Assembly: GCA_009699765.1 (NCBI GenBank)
Contig: WLNN01000053.1
Span: 1 to 8,298, forward strand
Direction: 5' to 3'
From: Actinomycetota bacterium
GTDB taxonomy: Bacteria > Actinomycetota > Actinomycetes > Nanopelagicales > Nanopelagicaceae
DNA: 8,298 bases
Each line of letters starts with the position of its first letter. The first letter of the stretch is position 1. Below the pieces are notes generated by a model, which saw nothing but the letters and a program-made list of their open reading frames with translations, did no database searches and was not told the DNA's origin. Below, piece by piece: positions 1 to 8,280 of the stretch. The position numbers were made by a program, and so were the translations under genes.

Positions 1-27
1 GTGAAAGGCACCGAAAGGCTCATCTCG

Positions 28-100
28 TGCGCGCGAAGGGATTCGAACCCCGAACCTTCTGATCCTTAGTCAGATGCTCTATCCGTTGAGCTACGCACGC
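28..100 (-). tRNA. Class I tRNA with tRNA-Arg body and AAG anticodon (nominally Leu)
   Basis: The minus strand folds into a full cloverleaf of 73 nt. The acceptor stem is GCGTGCG/CGCGCGC with one G-U pair, the D stem is GCTC/GAGC, the anticodon stem is TCTGA/TCAGA, the variable loop has 5 nt, the T loop is TTCGAAT and the discriminator is A. The T stem has a C-U mismatch at 49:65. CCA is not encoded. The body, including A20 in the D loop, matches the usual actinobacterial tRNA-Arg(ACG) almost base for base as I remember it. The anticodon loop, however, reads CTAAGGA, so positions 34-36 (plus-strand bases 65-67) are AAG rather than ACG. AAG would nominally read Leu CUU, but bacterial tRNA-Leu has a long variable arm, which is absent here. 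It is either an arginine tRNA copy with a C35-to-A change, a pseudo-tRNA, or a sequence error. The cloverleaf is certain; the amino acid is not. Confidence 0.9.
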
Positions 101-145
101 TTATTTATTTTTGGTTTAACTTGAGATGCGAATAATACCTTCTTA

Positions 146-1420
146 TTAGAGCCCGCCCAAATTGAGTAATTCTTGGCGAGAAACCGCCTTTTTGCGAGGC
201 TTTCCAAGAGGTTCGCCGGCAGCAACTTCAGCTGCATTGATCTGCTCCCAATGCATCTGCGTAACAATTTTATTATGAGCGATGATTTCTGTGACGTCAC
301 CAGAATTCTTCGGTTCATTTAATTTTGAAACAAGTAACTTCATAACATCTGCAGCGTCAGACTTATTTGTTCCAATGACTCCAGATGGACCACGCTTTGC
401 CCAACCAACAACATAGAGATTTTCATTTACATAGCCATCTTCATTAATGACCTTGCCATTTGCATACGGGATGCCTTCAAGAGGTGCGGCTTCATAGCCA
501 ATTGCAGTAATTACTAGCCCGCATTCAATACCAAATCTTTCATCACTTCCAGTCTTCTGGAAGACAACTTCTTCAACTTTGCCGTTGCCCTTGATTTCAA
601 TAGGGGTTGCAAGAAATTGAAAGGTCATTGTGCGATCGTGACTTGTTGCCTTGCGTTCTGCAATCAGTGTCATTGCATCTAAATTTGATTTAGTATCTTT
701 TTCAATTTCACTGCCGGCTCGAACAATAGCTACTGCAATATCTTCAGGATGCATCACAACATTGGTGTGCTCAAGTTTTGGAAGTTCACGAAGTTCTGGT
801 GATGTAAAGGCTGCATGCTCTGGACCGCGGCGAGCGCTGATAACAACGTTGCGAATAGCGCTCTGCTTAAGCTCTTCAATCGCGTGTTCAGCTGTGTCTG
901 TGGGATCAAGCTCGGTTGGTTCAAGTGCCAACATGCGCGCAACGTCCATCGCAACATTTCCGGCACCAATAACAACTGCAGTCTGTGAAGTGAGATTGAT
1001 CGACTCATCGGCAAAATCTGGATGGGAGTTGTACCAAGGCACAAAGGTCGCTGCCGACATTGAACCAGGCAGGTCTTCGCCAGGGATTCCAAGCTTCTTC
1101 CCGATGGCAGAACCTGTGGCGATAACTACCGCGTCATAGCGCTCTTTAAGTTGCTCGATTGTGAGATCGCTACCCAGCTCGACATTTGCAAAGAGTCGAA
1201 AACCTGGTGCGGTGGCAATCTTTTCAAAGACCTTTGAGACGGTCTTTATCTTTGGATGATCTGGCGCTACGCCACTGCGAACAAGTCCCCATGGCGTTGG
1301 TAAGCGCTCAATCATGTCGATTGAGAATGAGATCTCGTCACTTGTAAGGTTTTGAAGAGCTTGGGCTGCGAAGTATCCGGCAGGGCCTGCGCCGACAATG
1401 GCGACTTTAAAGTTCTTCAA
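146..1420 (-). CDS. fprA: FprA-type ferredoxin/adrenodoxin-NADP+ reductase
   Basis: This 424-residue flavoprotein probably moves electrons between NADP(H) and a ferredoxin in the cytoplasm. The N-terminal FAD-binding dinucleotide fold has VGAGPAG at residues 9-15. It is followed by the family segment PTPWGLVRSGVAPDHPKIK near 41-59 and by ATGS at 101-104. The NADP-binding fold has VIGAGNVAMD at 150-159, with the basic pair in SARRGP (195-200) fitting the NADPH 2'-phosphate site. The C-terminal signature GWAKRGPSGVIGTNKSDA (339-356) is typical of mycobacterial FprA and adrenodoxin reductases. The start is TTG, chosen because AAGGGG lies 6 nt upstream (1427-1432) and the glycine-rich fold begins soon after. 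The length is slightly below mycobacterial FprA (about 456 residues). The gene is divergent from the sensory operon and is followed by the tRNA at 28-100 with no clear terminator between them. The physiological ferredoxin partner is not in the window. Confidence 0.93.
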   Translation of the reverse strand: MKNFKVAIVGAGPAGYFAAQALQNLTSDEISFSIDMIERLPTPWGLVRSGVAPDHPKIKTVSKVFEKIATAPGFRLFANVELGSDLTIEQLKERYDAVVIATGSAIGKKLGIPGEDLPGSMSAATFVPWYNSHPDFADESINLTSQTAVVIGAGNVAMDVARMLALEPTELDPTDTAEHAIEELKQSAIRNVVISARRGPEHAAFTSPELRELPKLEHTNVVMHPEDIAVAIVRAGSEIEKDTKSNLDAMTLIAERKATSHDRTMTFQFLATPIEIKGNGKVEEVVFQKTGSDERFGIECGLVITAIGYEAAPLEGIPYANGKVINEDGYVNENLYVVGWAKRGPSGVIGTNKSDAADVMKLLVSKLNEPKNSGDVTEIIAHNKIVTQMHWEQINAAEVAAGEPLGKPRKKAVSRQELLNLGGL

Positions 1421-1426
1421 TTCTCA

Positions 1427-1432
1427 CCCCTT
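1427..1432 (-). promoter_or_regulatory. Ribosome binding site of fprA (supports TTG start)
   Basis: AAGGGG on the minus strand sits 6 nt before the TTG at 1420. It is the strongest Shine-Dalgarno match near the 5' end of the gene and is the main reason to accept the TTG start. Confidence 0.6.
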
Positions 1433-1557
1433 GCCTCGCTTATTGGACGAGTTTACCGTCTCTGCCTTCTACAGCGAAACCTCACGGTTTCTTCACAATT
1501 TTAAGATAACCAGTCCTTTTGTAGATATTACTTGGGGAGCCACCTAGCCTTGCACGC
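1433..1557. promoter_or_regulatory. Divergent intergenic region between fprA and the sensory operon
   Basis: This stretch must hold promoters for fprA (leftward) and for the exported protein/kinase/regulator operon (rightward). On the plus strand a weak candidate is TTTAAG at 1500-1505, then 16 nt, then TAGATA at 1522-1527. A 6-bp inverted repeat, GAAACC-tcac-GGTTTC (1476-1491), lies between the two genes and could be an operator or simply a small hairpin. GGGGAG at 1534-1539 is too far (18 nt) from the ATG at 1558 to be a good ribosome binding site, so the first operon gene has a poor leader or may be translated without a Shine-Dalgarno sequence. The promoter elements are guesses. Confidence 0.3.
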
Positions 1558-2088
1558 ATGATTACGAGCGCAAGAACGAAGAAGTTTCTATTAATACTGA
1601 CATCGTTAGCGATCGTAACTGGATCCATCTCACCGGCCATTGCAGGGTCGGACGCTAACCCGTACGGGACATCAACTGTTGACCCCGCTGGCCCTAATGA
1701 GATTCTCCTCAGTATCACCAAGGGCTCACGAAATGTTGATCTTACTTATCCTAAGTTACTCAAGTTAAAACAGAGCAGAATCACAATTTACGAACCATTC
1801 TTGAAGAAGCGAGAAACTTTTACAGTAATAAAACTATCGGCTCTATTTTCATTGGTGGGAATCTCCGGCGATGACCTAGTCGTGACAACAGCTCTCAACG
1901 ATTACATCTTTAAATCAAGAGCTTCACAATTTATTGCCGCTGAAGGTTATCTTGCGATAAAGCGCGACGGCAAAGAGATTGGATATGACCAAGGCGGCCC
2001 GATTCGATTGATTTATCCTGATAAGAGCAAGTGGGCGAAAAACCTTGATGCCTGGAACTGGTCTATCGCCACTATCAGTGTGAAATAA
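1558..2088 (+). CDS. Exported sulfite-oxidase-fold-like protein without cofactor cysteine
   Basis: The protein has 176 residues. An N-terminal signal peptide is clear: basic MITSARTKK, a hydrophobic core FLLILTSLAIV, and a likely cleavage after AIA at 27-29. There is no cysteine anywhere, so it is not a lipoprotein and cannot bind molybdopterin through the usual sulfite-oxidase cysteine. The mature part resembles, from memory, small proteins with the oxidoreductase molybdopterin-binding (SUOX-like) fold: a beta-rich segment with TALNDY near 111-116, then GYLAIKRDGKE and YDQGGPIRLIYP (143-154), and aromatic WNW at 166-168. Such proteins often sit beside sensor kinases. The kinase gene starts one base after this stop codon, so the two are surely co-transcribed. 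I infer an extracytoplasmic sensing or accessory role for the kinase rather than an enzyme activity. The fold assignment is moderate; export is well supported. Confidence 0.75.
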   Translation: MITSARTKKFLLILTSLAIVTGSISPAIAGSDANPYGTSTVDPAGPNEILLSITKGSRNVDLTYPKLLKLKQSRITIYEPFLKKRETFTVIKLSALFSLVGISGDDLVVTTALNDYIFKSRASQFIAAEGYLAIKRDGKEIGYDQGGPIRLIYPDKSKWAKNLDAWNWSIATISVK

Positions 2089-2089
2089 G

Positions 2090-3548
2090 TTGAACAATCT
2101 CATCCGCGAAGGTGCGGTCCCAGAATCTCTTGTTAAGTTTCAAGTAACAAGAATTCAATATCTTCTTGCAATCATTGCTCTGATTGCAATTATCGCAACA
2201 GGTTTGCTCTCTATTTTTGAATATAACGGCGCAGATGAGCGTTCTAAGGTTTTAAGCAATATTGAAACCCCCGCAGCATCGATTATCTTTACTCAACGCG
2301 AAACTTTGGTTTATTCAACTCGATTAGCTCTCTGGTCCAATGGTGGTTCAACTCGACGAACAGTGCAGGTCGCACGAAATCTTTTGGCACAGCGGTTAGC
2401 TGTCATTGATTCCAGTGGTCAGTCCATGGGTTCGCGTGCAAATAAAGCATATTGGTCAGCGCTAAAGGCTTCAGATGCGATTGTCAGCGCTGCGCCGATG
2501 GGAATCTTGCCCGAATCAATGCATGAGCAGATAAACGTGCAATTGGTGCCTGTTATCGAGGCAATTGTCGCGCAAGCTCGTCAATTAGTTGTCTCGTATC
2601 AAAGATCAGTCGACCAAGAGATGCTCGATATCGCCAAGGGAATCGCCCGCAGAGATGCGCTTAATCTCCTTCTCTTTTACATCTTCATAGTGACAGGAGG
2701 GCTCTTTCTTCTGCTCAATGTCCGTACCAACTTCAAGAATTACAGGTTAGTTCGCGCCACAATTGCAGAAGAACAAGTTCGACTCGAGGAAACAATGCAA
2801 AACTTAACGGCGGCAGAAAGTCGGGTCACTCAATTGCAGGATCTTGATGCAGCTAAAAACGCGCTGATCTCAAATGTAAATCACGAGCTGCGAACTCCTC
2901 TGACCTCAATTATGGGCTATATAGAGTTAATCCAGCGAGATGCATTAATCTCAAAGAGCCCGACGTTGGAGCGTTACCTCGAGATTCTCCAACGTAATTC
3001 AAAGATTTTGCTTAATCTAGTTGAGAGCATTCTCTCGCTGAGCAAATTCGATAGCGCGATTGGTAGGCTCCCCACCGAAAAAGTTTCACTAAATGAAATA
3101 ATTGATAATGCAATTTTTACATTAACTCCAGCAGTTAATAAGGCAGATATTGAAATCGTAGTTAAATCCACTAGCGAGGTATCTGTAATGGGTGATTATG
3201 GACAGCTCAGCCAGGTATTCATCAACTTAATTACCAATGCGGTGAAATTTAGTGATCCCGGTTCAACTATTGAAATTGAAATCGCACATGGCAAAAATGC
3301 AGTTGTCTTAATTCGAGATAGTGGTATCGGAATACCTGAAGGCGATATGCCTCATTTATTCACTCGCTTCTTCAGAGCATCCAATGTACCCACAAGCCAA
3401 TACCAAGGCACCGGTCTTGGCTTAGCAATCGTTGATCAAGTCATCAGCCACCACAACGGCAATATTCGAGTGGAGTCTCAGTTAGGTCAGGGAAGCTGCT
3501 TTACCGTTGAAATCCCAATCTACGAAGGCCCAAATAGAGGTGATAGCG

Positions 3549-3556
<8 letters not shown>
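2090..3556 (+). CDS. Membrane sensor histidine kinase
   Basis: This 488-residue kinase has a first transmembrane helix at about 24-44 and an extracytoplasmic, mostly helical region (about 45-190). A second helix follows at about 191-211, then a likely coiled-coil linker (about 220-255). The HisKA domain has NHELRTP with phospho-acceptor His265. The HATPase_c domain has N-box NLITNAVKF (379-387), DSGIGIP (410-416), the F-box LFTRFFRAS (423-431) and GTGLGLAI (440-447). All key residues are present, so it should be an active kinase. The start is TTG one base after the upstream stop; no other in-frame start lies before the first membrane helix and no good Shine-Dalgarno is visible, so translational coupling is likely. 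Its stop overlaps the regulator start by 8 nt. The stimulus is unknown; the exported protein encoded just upstream is the obvious candidate partner. The sequence suits the large PhoR/ResE-like class, but no specific ortholog can be named. Confidence 0.93.
3536..3541 (+). promoter_or_regulatory. Ribosome binding site of the response regulator
   Basis: AGAGGT lies 7 nt before ATG 3549, inside the end of the kinase gene. It supports the 3549 start over the in-frame ATG at 3507, which would add 14 residues with no family match ahead of the receiver domain. Confidence 0.6.
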
Positions 3557-5677
<2,121 letters not shown>

Positions 5678-5700
5678 CTATCTAGTGAAACTAATAAAAC

Positions 5701-5792
5701 TGGCGGAGACGAGGAGATTTGAACTCCTGAAGGGTTTAACCCCTTACCTCGTTAGCAGTGAGGCGCTAATCAGGCCTTATTACCCAATCCCC
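5701..5792 (-). tRNA. tRNA-Ser (GCU anticodon)
   Basis: The minus strand shows a class II tRNA. The anticodon loop CTGCTAA (anticodon GCU at plus-strand 5754-5756) is closed by CCTCA/CGAGG. A long variable arm AAGGG-gttaaa-CCCTT follows, then a T arm AGGAG-TTCAAAT-CTCCT and a 3' end with discriminator G and an encoded CCA. The 5' acceptor strand GGGGATT pairs with CGTCTCC except at 7:66, position 8 is G rather than the near-universal U, the D stem is short (TAA/TTA) and 31:39 is an A-C mismatch. The 5' half is therefore less regular than the 3' half. Unlike the tRNA at 28-100, it encodes CCA. It decodes AGC/AGU serine codons if functional. It lies between the accessory block and guaB1. The 5' end could be one base further out (5793). 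Confidence 0.85.
5728..5744. repeat. tRNA-Ser variable-arm segment with a near copy at 7357-7371
   Basis: TGAAGGGTTTAACCCCT here recurs as TGAAGGGTAACCCCT at 7357-7371, differing only by two missing T/A-run bases. The two copies flank the zinc-repeat nuclease gene. Both are partly self-complementary, so chance is possible. Confidence 0.3.
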
Positions 5793-5796
5793 GTTC

Positions 5797-5822
5797 AATA
5801 AGGGAGTTTACACTCCTTTATT
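5797..5822 (-). terminator. Hairpin between the zinc-repeat gene and tRNA-Ser
   Basis: AATAAGGGAGT-ttac-ACTCCTTTATT forms an 11-bp stem with one G-T pair and a 4-nt loop. It lies 55 bases past the stop of the zinc-repeat/nuclease gene and just ahead of tRNA-Ser. It would fit a transcription terminator for the accessory operon, but the T-run after it on the minus strand is weak, so it may instead be a processing site or boundary element. Confidence 0.4.
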
Positions 5823-5876
5823 TACCCTCTAAATCTACTTGTTTCATCTAATTTCTGGGCAAAAACTAGGCAATAA

Positions 5877-7328
5877 CTACTGAATAAATTCTTTTGCAGC
5901 TACTGGCTTGAACTTTCCCTTAGACGCAGTGCCTACCTTAGCCCATACAGAAGACAGCGTGATTTGATTACTTGGCATTGTTTCTGTCCACCCATCCCCC
6001 ACACGGAATGCAGGACCAATCATTTTCTCTTGTCTGAGCCAAGCAACAATCGCTTGTTCTGCCGTATGTGCATCTCTTCCCTTTTCAAAGACACGAACAC
6101 GATAAATTTCCCAGCCATTCTTTTGGTGCTTTTCAATTCGCCGTGCGCCTACATTTCCTATGCCTATCTTGTGCGCCTTCTTTTGCTTATGTGTTATCAA
6201 ATATAGATAAGCGGGTTCCAAAGGCTTGAATCCAAAAATTGTGCAGGAACTGCATCCAGCATTCTTTGCTTTGAGTTGAAGCATCGTCCAGGTAGTTGAA
6301 TCCGTGCGTTTGCATTTAGTGCAACGAACCTTCCATTTTGCAGTAGCACCTGGGTATTTCACTAATGGAATCAGACCCCTACTTTTTGCCCATTCAACGG
6401 CGGTTGCAGCATCAACTTTTTTACCACTGCAGTAAACACAAGGATTATGGCCATTCTTAACATTCCCATATTTAGGGGAGATTTCCCTAAGACAGACTGT
6501 GCACTTGGATTTCCATGGTTTATTGCCCCCAGGGAATTCTTCTAAAGGAATTGCGCCTGCCTGCTTCATAATTTTAAGAGCTTCTTTGGGGTCGAGTTTG
6601 CGGCCGCTGCAGTACGTACAACCGCTTATGCCCGATTGAATTCTTCCTAGGGTTTGGTAGACCACACGAGAACAATTTGTACAGGTTGATTTCCATTTCT
6701 TATTTGAACCTGGGTATTTGCCTATAGGAACCAGCCCTGCATCCAGGAATGCTGCTCTCGCTTCCTGTGGGTCAATCCTTACTCGTGCACACCATCCGCA
6801 AGGATTCTGACCATTTCTAATCCGCCTTAGAGTCGGATAGACCAGGCTCTTACATTTCTTACATTCACTCTTCCACGGTTTAGCTCCTGGGTAAGGAATT
6901 AGCGGAATAACTCCAGCGGCCAAAGCCATCTTCCTTGCTTCAACTGGGTCGACAGTCCTGCGATTGCAATAGTTACATGCTTTTTGAGTCTTTGAAATTA
7001 GATTAAGTCTTGGAGTAATTTCACGTTTACATTTAATACATTGCGAGCGCCATGGTTTCTTAAACCCTGGAAAGGCCTCTAAGGGCTTCGCCCCAGCATT
7101 TTTTAGCAGAACTAACGCTTCTTTTTCAGTCACGCCGCCTTTTGCGCAGTACCTGCATGCAGAGTGTCCGTTCCTTACATTCACGTAACTAGGAGTGACA
7201 ACTCGTTTACATTTTCTACATTGGGACTTCCAGGGAGTTCGCCCCTTTTCAAAAGCAACAAGTGGGGTTACCCCTGCGCTTATCATCGTCTTTCGGGCAA
7301 GGTCTGGGTCGATTGCTTTAGCGCCCAT
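5877..7328 (-). CDS. Six-fold zinc-binding repeat protein with C-terminal GIY-YIG-like nuclease domain
   Basis: The 483-residue protein has six tandem repeats of about 60 residues (about 5-62, 65-122, 125-181, 184-241, 244-301, 304-363). Each follows the plan DPxEA...AGxxPLxxYPG...KPWKSxCxxC...GxxxCxYC, and the first cysteines fall at 37, 97, 156, 216, 276 and 336. That gives 24 cysteines in six CxxC...CxxC quartets, most likely zinc ribbons or treble clefs that bind nucleic acid. The C-terminal part (about 373-432) has AYLYLI, KIGIG (387-391), RRIEKH (396-401) and a later AEQ with Glu424. This order matches GIY-YIG nucleases of the T5orf172/MUG113 kind. A function as a targeted DNA nuclease, such as a homing-type or element-borne defence enzyme, is inference. 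ATG 7328 has AAGGGAAGAGG just upstream. It is the last gene of the minus-strand accessory run and ends 85 bases from tRNA-Ser. Confidence 0.85.
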   Translation of the reverse strand: MGAKAIDPDLARKTMISAGVTPLVAFEKGRTPWKSQCRKCKRVVTPSYVNVRNGHSACRYCAKGGVTEKEALVLLKNAGAKPLEAFPGFKKPWRSQCIKCKREITPRLNLISKTQKACNYCNRRTVDPVEARKMALAAGVIPLIPYPGAKPWKSECKKCKSLVYPTLRRIRNGQNPCGWCARVRIDPQEARAAFLDAGLVPIGKYPGSNKKWKSTCTNCSRVVYQTLGRIQSGISGCTYCSGRKLDPKEALKIMKQAGAIPLEEFPGGNKPWKSKCTVCLREISPKYGNVKNGHNPCVYCSGKKVDAATAVEWAKSRGLIPLVKYPGATAKWKVRCTKCKRTDSTTWTMLQLKAKNAGCSSCTIFGFKPLEPAYLYLITHKQKKAHKIGIGNVGARRIEKHQKNGWEIYRVRVFEKGRDAHTAEQAIVAWLRQEKMIGPAFRVGDGWTETMPSNQITLSSVWAKVGTASKGKFKPVAAKEFIQ

Positions 7329-7356
7329 CAGCCTCTTCCCTTGTTTCTCTACTGAA

Positions 7357-7371
7357 TGAAGGGTAACCCCT
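7357..7371. repeat. Near copy of the tRNA-Ser variable arm, in the leader of the nuclease gene
   Basis: TGAAGGGTAACCCCT lies 29 bases before the nuclease start codon. It matches 15 of 17 positions of 5728-5744 if two bases are gapped. It can form a 4-bp AGGG/CCCT hairpin in the mRNA leader. Confidence 0.3.
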
Positions 7372-7393
7372 GCTCAGGACTATCCATTAACTA

Positions 7394-7549
7394 TTACAAA
7401 TATTGCCGTAGTAAATCTTGTTGTTTCTTTTGGATTGTGAGCATTTCACTCAGTTCTTTATAGTCCCCTTGTAAATGTTTTGGCAAAGGTGGTGGGAGCG
7501 GAACTCTTCCAGTTTGGAACCAAGGAAACTGTGTCTGATTGGGAATCAT
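7394..7549 (-). CDS. Small ORF, 51 residues, proline-rich with helical tail; unknown
   Basis: The ORF begins MIPNQTQFPWFQTGRVPLPP, continues into a proline-rich stretch PPLPKHLQG at about 20-28, and ends in a charged, glutamine-rich segment (KELSEMLTIQKKQQDLLRQYL, from residue 31) that should be helical and could be a short coiled coil. No family is recognised. It is supported by position: its ATG overlaps the stop of the 31-codon ORF upstream (ATGA), so it is probably translated by coupling. AGGAAC occurs 13 nt before the start, a poor distance for a ribosome binding site. The stop is followed by 65 bases and then the zinc-repeat nuclease gene on the same strand. It has no cysteine and no membrane segment. 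Confidence 0.5.
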   Translation of the reverse strand: MIPNQTQFPWFQTGRVPLPPPLPKHLQGDYKELSEMLTIQKKQQDLLRQYL

Positions 7550-7641
7550 AAATAGGCTACGTTCCTAGTTATGAGGTTGTTTTCTGCGGCTGACATGGGG
7601 TTTTCCGAACCTTGCAAGGTCAACTTATTAGATAGTTTCAT
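7546..7641 (-). CDS. Small ORF, 31 residues, coupled on both sides; unknown
   Basis: The reading frame starts at an ATG touching the stop codon of the helix-turn-helix gene (TAAATG) and ends in TGA overlapping the next ATG (ATGA). The peptide begins MKLSNKLTLQGSENPMSAAE and ends NVAYL; an internal ATG at codon 16 would give a 16-residue version. There is no Shine-Dalgarno sequence, so translation would rely on ribosomes finishing the upstream gene. No family is recognised and it is too short to test by composition. The case rests on the exact stop-start spacing on both sides. It could instead be a chance frame linking two real genes. Confidence 0.4.
   Translation of the reverse strand: MKLSNKLTLQGSENPMSAAENNLITRNVAYL
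7609..7620. other. Perfect 12-bp palindrome ACCTTGCAAGGT
   Basis: The site reads the same on both strands and lies inside the 31-codon ORF, 22 bases past the end of the helix-turn-helix gene. It could be a binding site for a dimeric regulator or excisionase, but being within a possible coding region and occurring once it may be chance. Confidence 0.25.
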
Positions 7642-7887
7642 TTATCGGACTGGGCCGTTTGCATAAGTCATATCTACGTACTCTCCCGTTTGTCTTTGTA
7701 AAAAGAAGTCCGATATCTGCCTTTGACTAATAAATCTCTTTCTGCCGACTTTGTTTGCTCTCATGTACCCACGTGATATCCATGAATAGATTGTTGATTC
7801 AGTTACACCTAGTTGTTTCGCTACCTCCTTGGGTGTGAGACCTGGAACAGGCAAGTAATTATCTGTTTGGAAAAGAGTCATATTCAT
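7642..7887 (-). CDS. Small helix-turn-helix protein, excisionase/MerR-like (HTH_17 type)
   Basis: The 81-residue protein has the pattern of the excisionase-like DNA-binding domain at about 17-62. LTPKEVAKQLGVTESTIYSW forms the helix-turn-helix, GYMRANKVGRKRFI the wing, and SQRQISDFF the closing helix. Such domains act as recombination directionality factors (Xis) or as small transcription regulators of mobile elements and plasmids. It follows the upstream gene after 9 bases and its stop abuts the next start codon, so it is in an operon of small genes. The start at 7887 gives MNMTL; the ATG two codons later (7881) is equally possible, and neither has a good Shine-Dalgarno sequence. No integrase is present in the window, so an Xis role is suggested but not shown. 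Confidence 0.8.
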   Translation of the reverse strand: MNMTLFQTDNYLPVPGLTPKEVAKQLGVTESTIYSWISRGYMRANKVGRKRFISQRQISDFFLQRQTGEYVDMTYANGPVR

Positions 7888-7896
7888 AGAATGCCA

Positions 7897-8280
7897 TCAA
7901 CTTGCAATCTTGAAAGGCTGAACTATTGGTGATGTAACTACAAATGCCTGCTGAGTCAGGCTTAAATGCCCATATGCAAAATTCTCTTGCGTTAGGCCAT
8001 CGCTAACTCTTATGCCTACCATTTTCATAGTTTTGCGAAGTTCTCGAAGCATTCGGTCTGGGACTGGGAGAAAGTCTTGTTCCGTGTCTCGGCAGTGCAA
8101 GTAGTAGAAGATTGCCGTGGCATCGGCTAGGGATACCCCTAGGGACAGCATGGTGTTCATGAAGTGTGAATCCGAGAAGAGAGGGTCCCCGTAGTTGGAT
8201 TTATCCCATTGCTGCTTTAAGGCTTTTTGCAGTCTTGGTTCCTTGCACGCCGATAGTGATAGCAGGCCGAAATCCTTCAT
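7897..8280 (-). CDS. Unrecognised protein, possibly truncated by the window edge
   Basis: The frame encodes 127 residues from the first ATG (8280), but it stays open through the last 18 bases of the window and no ribosome binding site precedes that ATG. The true start may therefore lie outside. No family is recognised. The protein is soluble-looking and mainly helical, with a hydrophobic helix-rich centre (FMNTMLSLGVSLADATAIFY, about 40-59) followed by a basic helix containing RMLRELRKTMK at about 76-86. It has only two cysteines, no membrane segment and no signal peptide. It is the most upstream visible gene of the minus-strand run that leads to the helix-turn-helix protein 9 bases downstream, so a role in the maintenance or regulation of a mobile element is plausible by context only. 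Confidence 0.6.
   Translation of the reverse strand: MKDFGLLSLSACKEPRLQKALKQQWDKSNYGDPLFSDSHFMNTMLSLGVSLADATAIFYYLHCRDTEQDFLPVPDRMLRELRKTMKMVGIRVSDGLTQENFAYGHLSLTQQAFVVTSPIVQPFKIAS

Noticed and set aside
3..19. Direct repeat GAAAGGC/GAAAGGC with a 3-base spacer
   Set aside because: Two 7-base copies at the window edge are too short and too few to call a repeat, an operator or an attachment site.
28..100. Recoding of CUU codons to arginine by the AAG tRNA
   Set aside because: CUU codons in this window fall in hydrophobic conserved places, such as the first membrane helix of the kinase, so they must be read as leucine.
1558..2088. Functional molybdenum sulfite-oxidase-type enzyme
   Set aside because: No cysteine is present to bind the molybdenum cofactor and the protein is much shorter than catalytic family members.
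3507..3548. Longer N terminus of the response regulator from ATG 3507
   Set aside because: It adds 14 residues absent from receiver domains and overlaps the kinase gene deeply, while ATG 3549 has a well-placed AGAGGT.
5701..5792. 3' end of a tmRNA
   Set aside because: A complete anticodon arm with a GCU anticodon, a variable arm and a D arm are present, which fits tRNA-Ser.
5877..7328. CRISPR-like array from the regular spacing of about 180 bp
   Set aside because: The periodicity comes from protein repeats that diverge at the DNA level; there are no short identical repeats with unique spacers.
7349..7387. 12-residue ORF (MDSPEQGLPFIQ) ahead of the nuclease gene
   Set aside because: It is too short, has no ribosome binding site, and its composition could arise by chance; a leader-peptide role cannot be argued from sequence alone.
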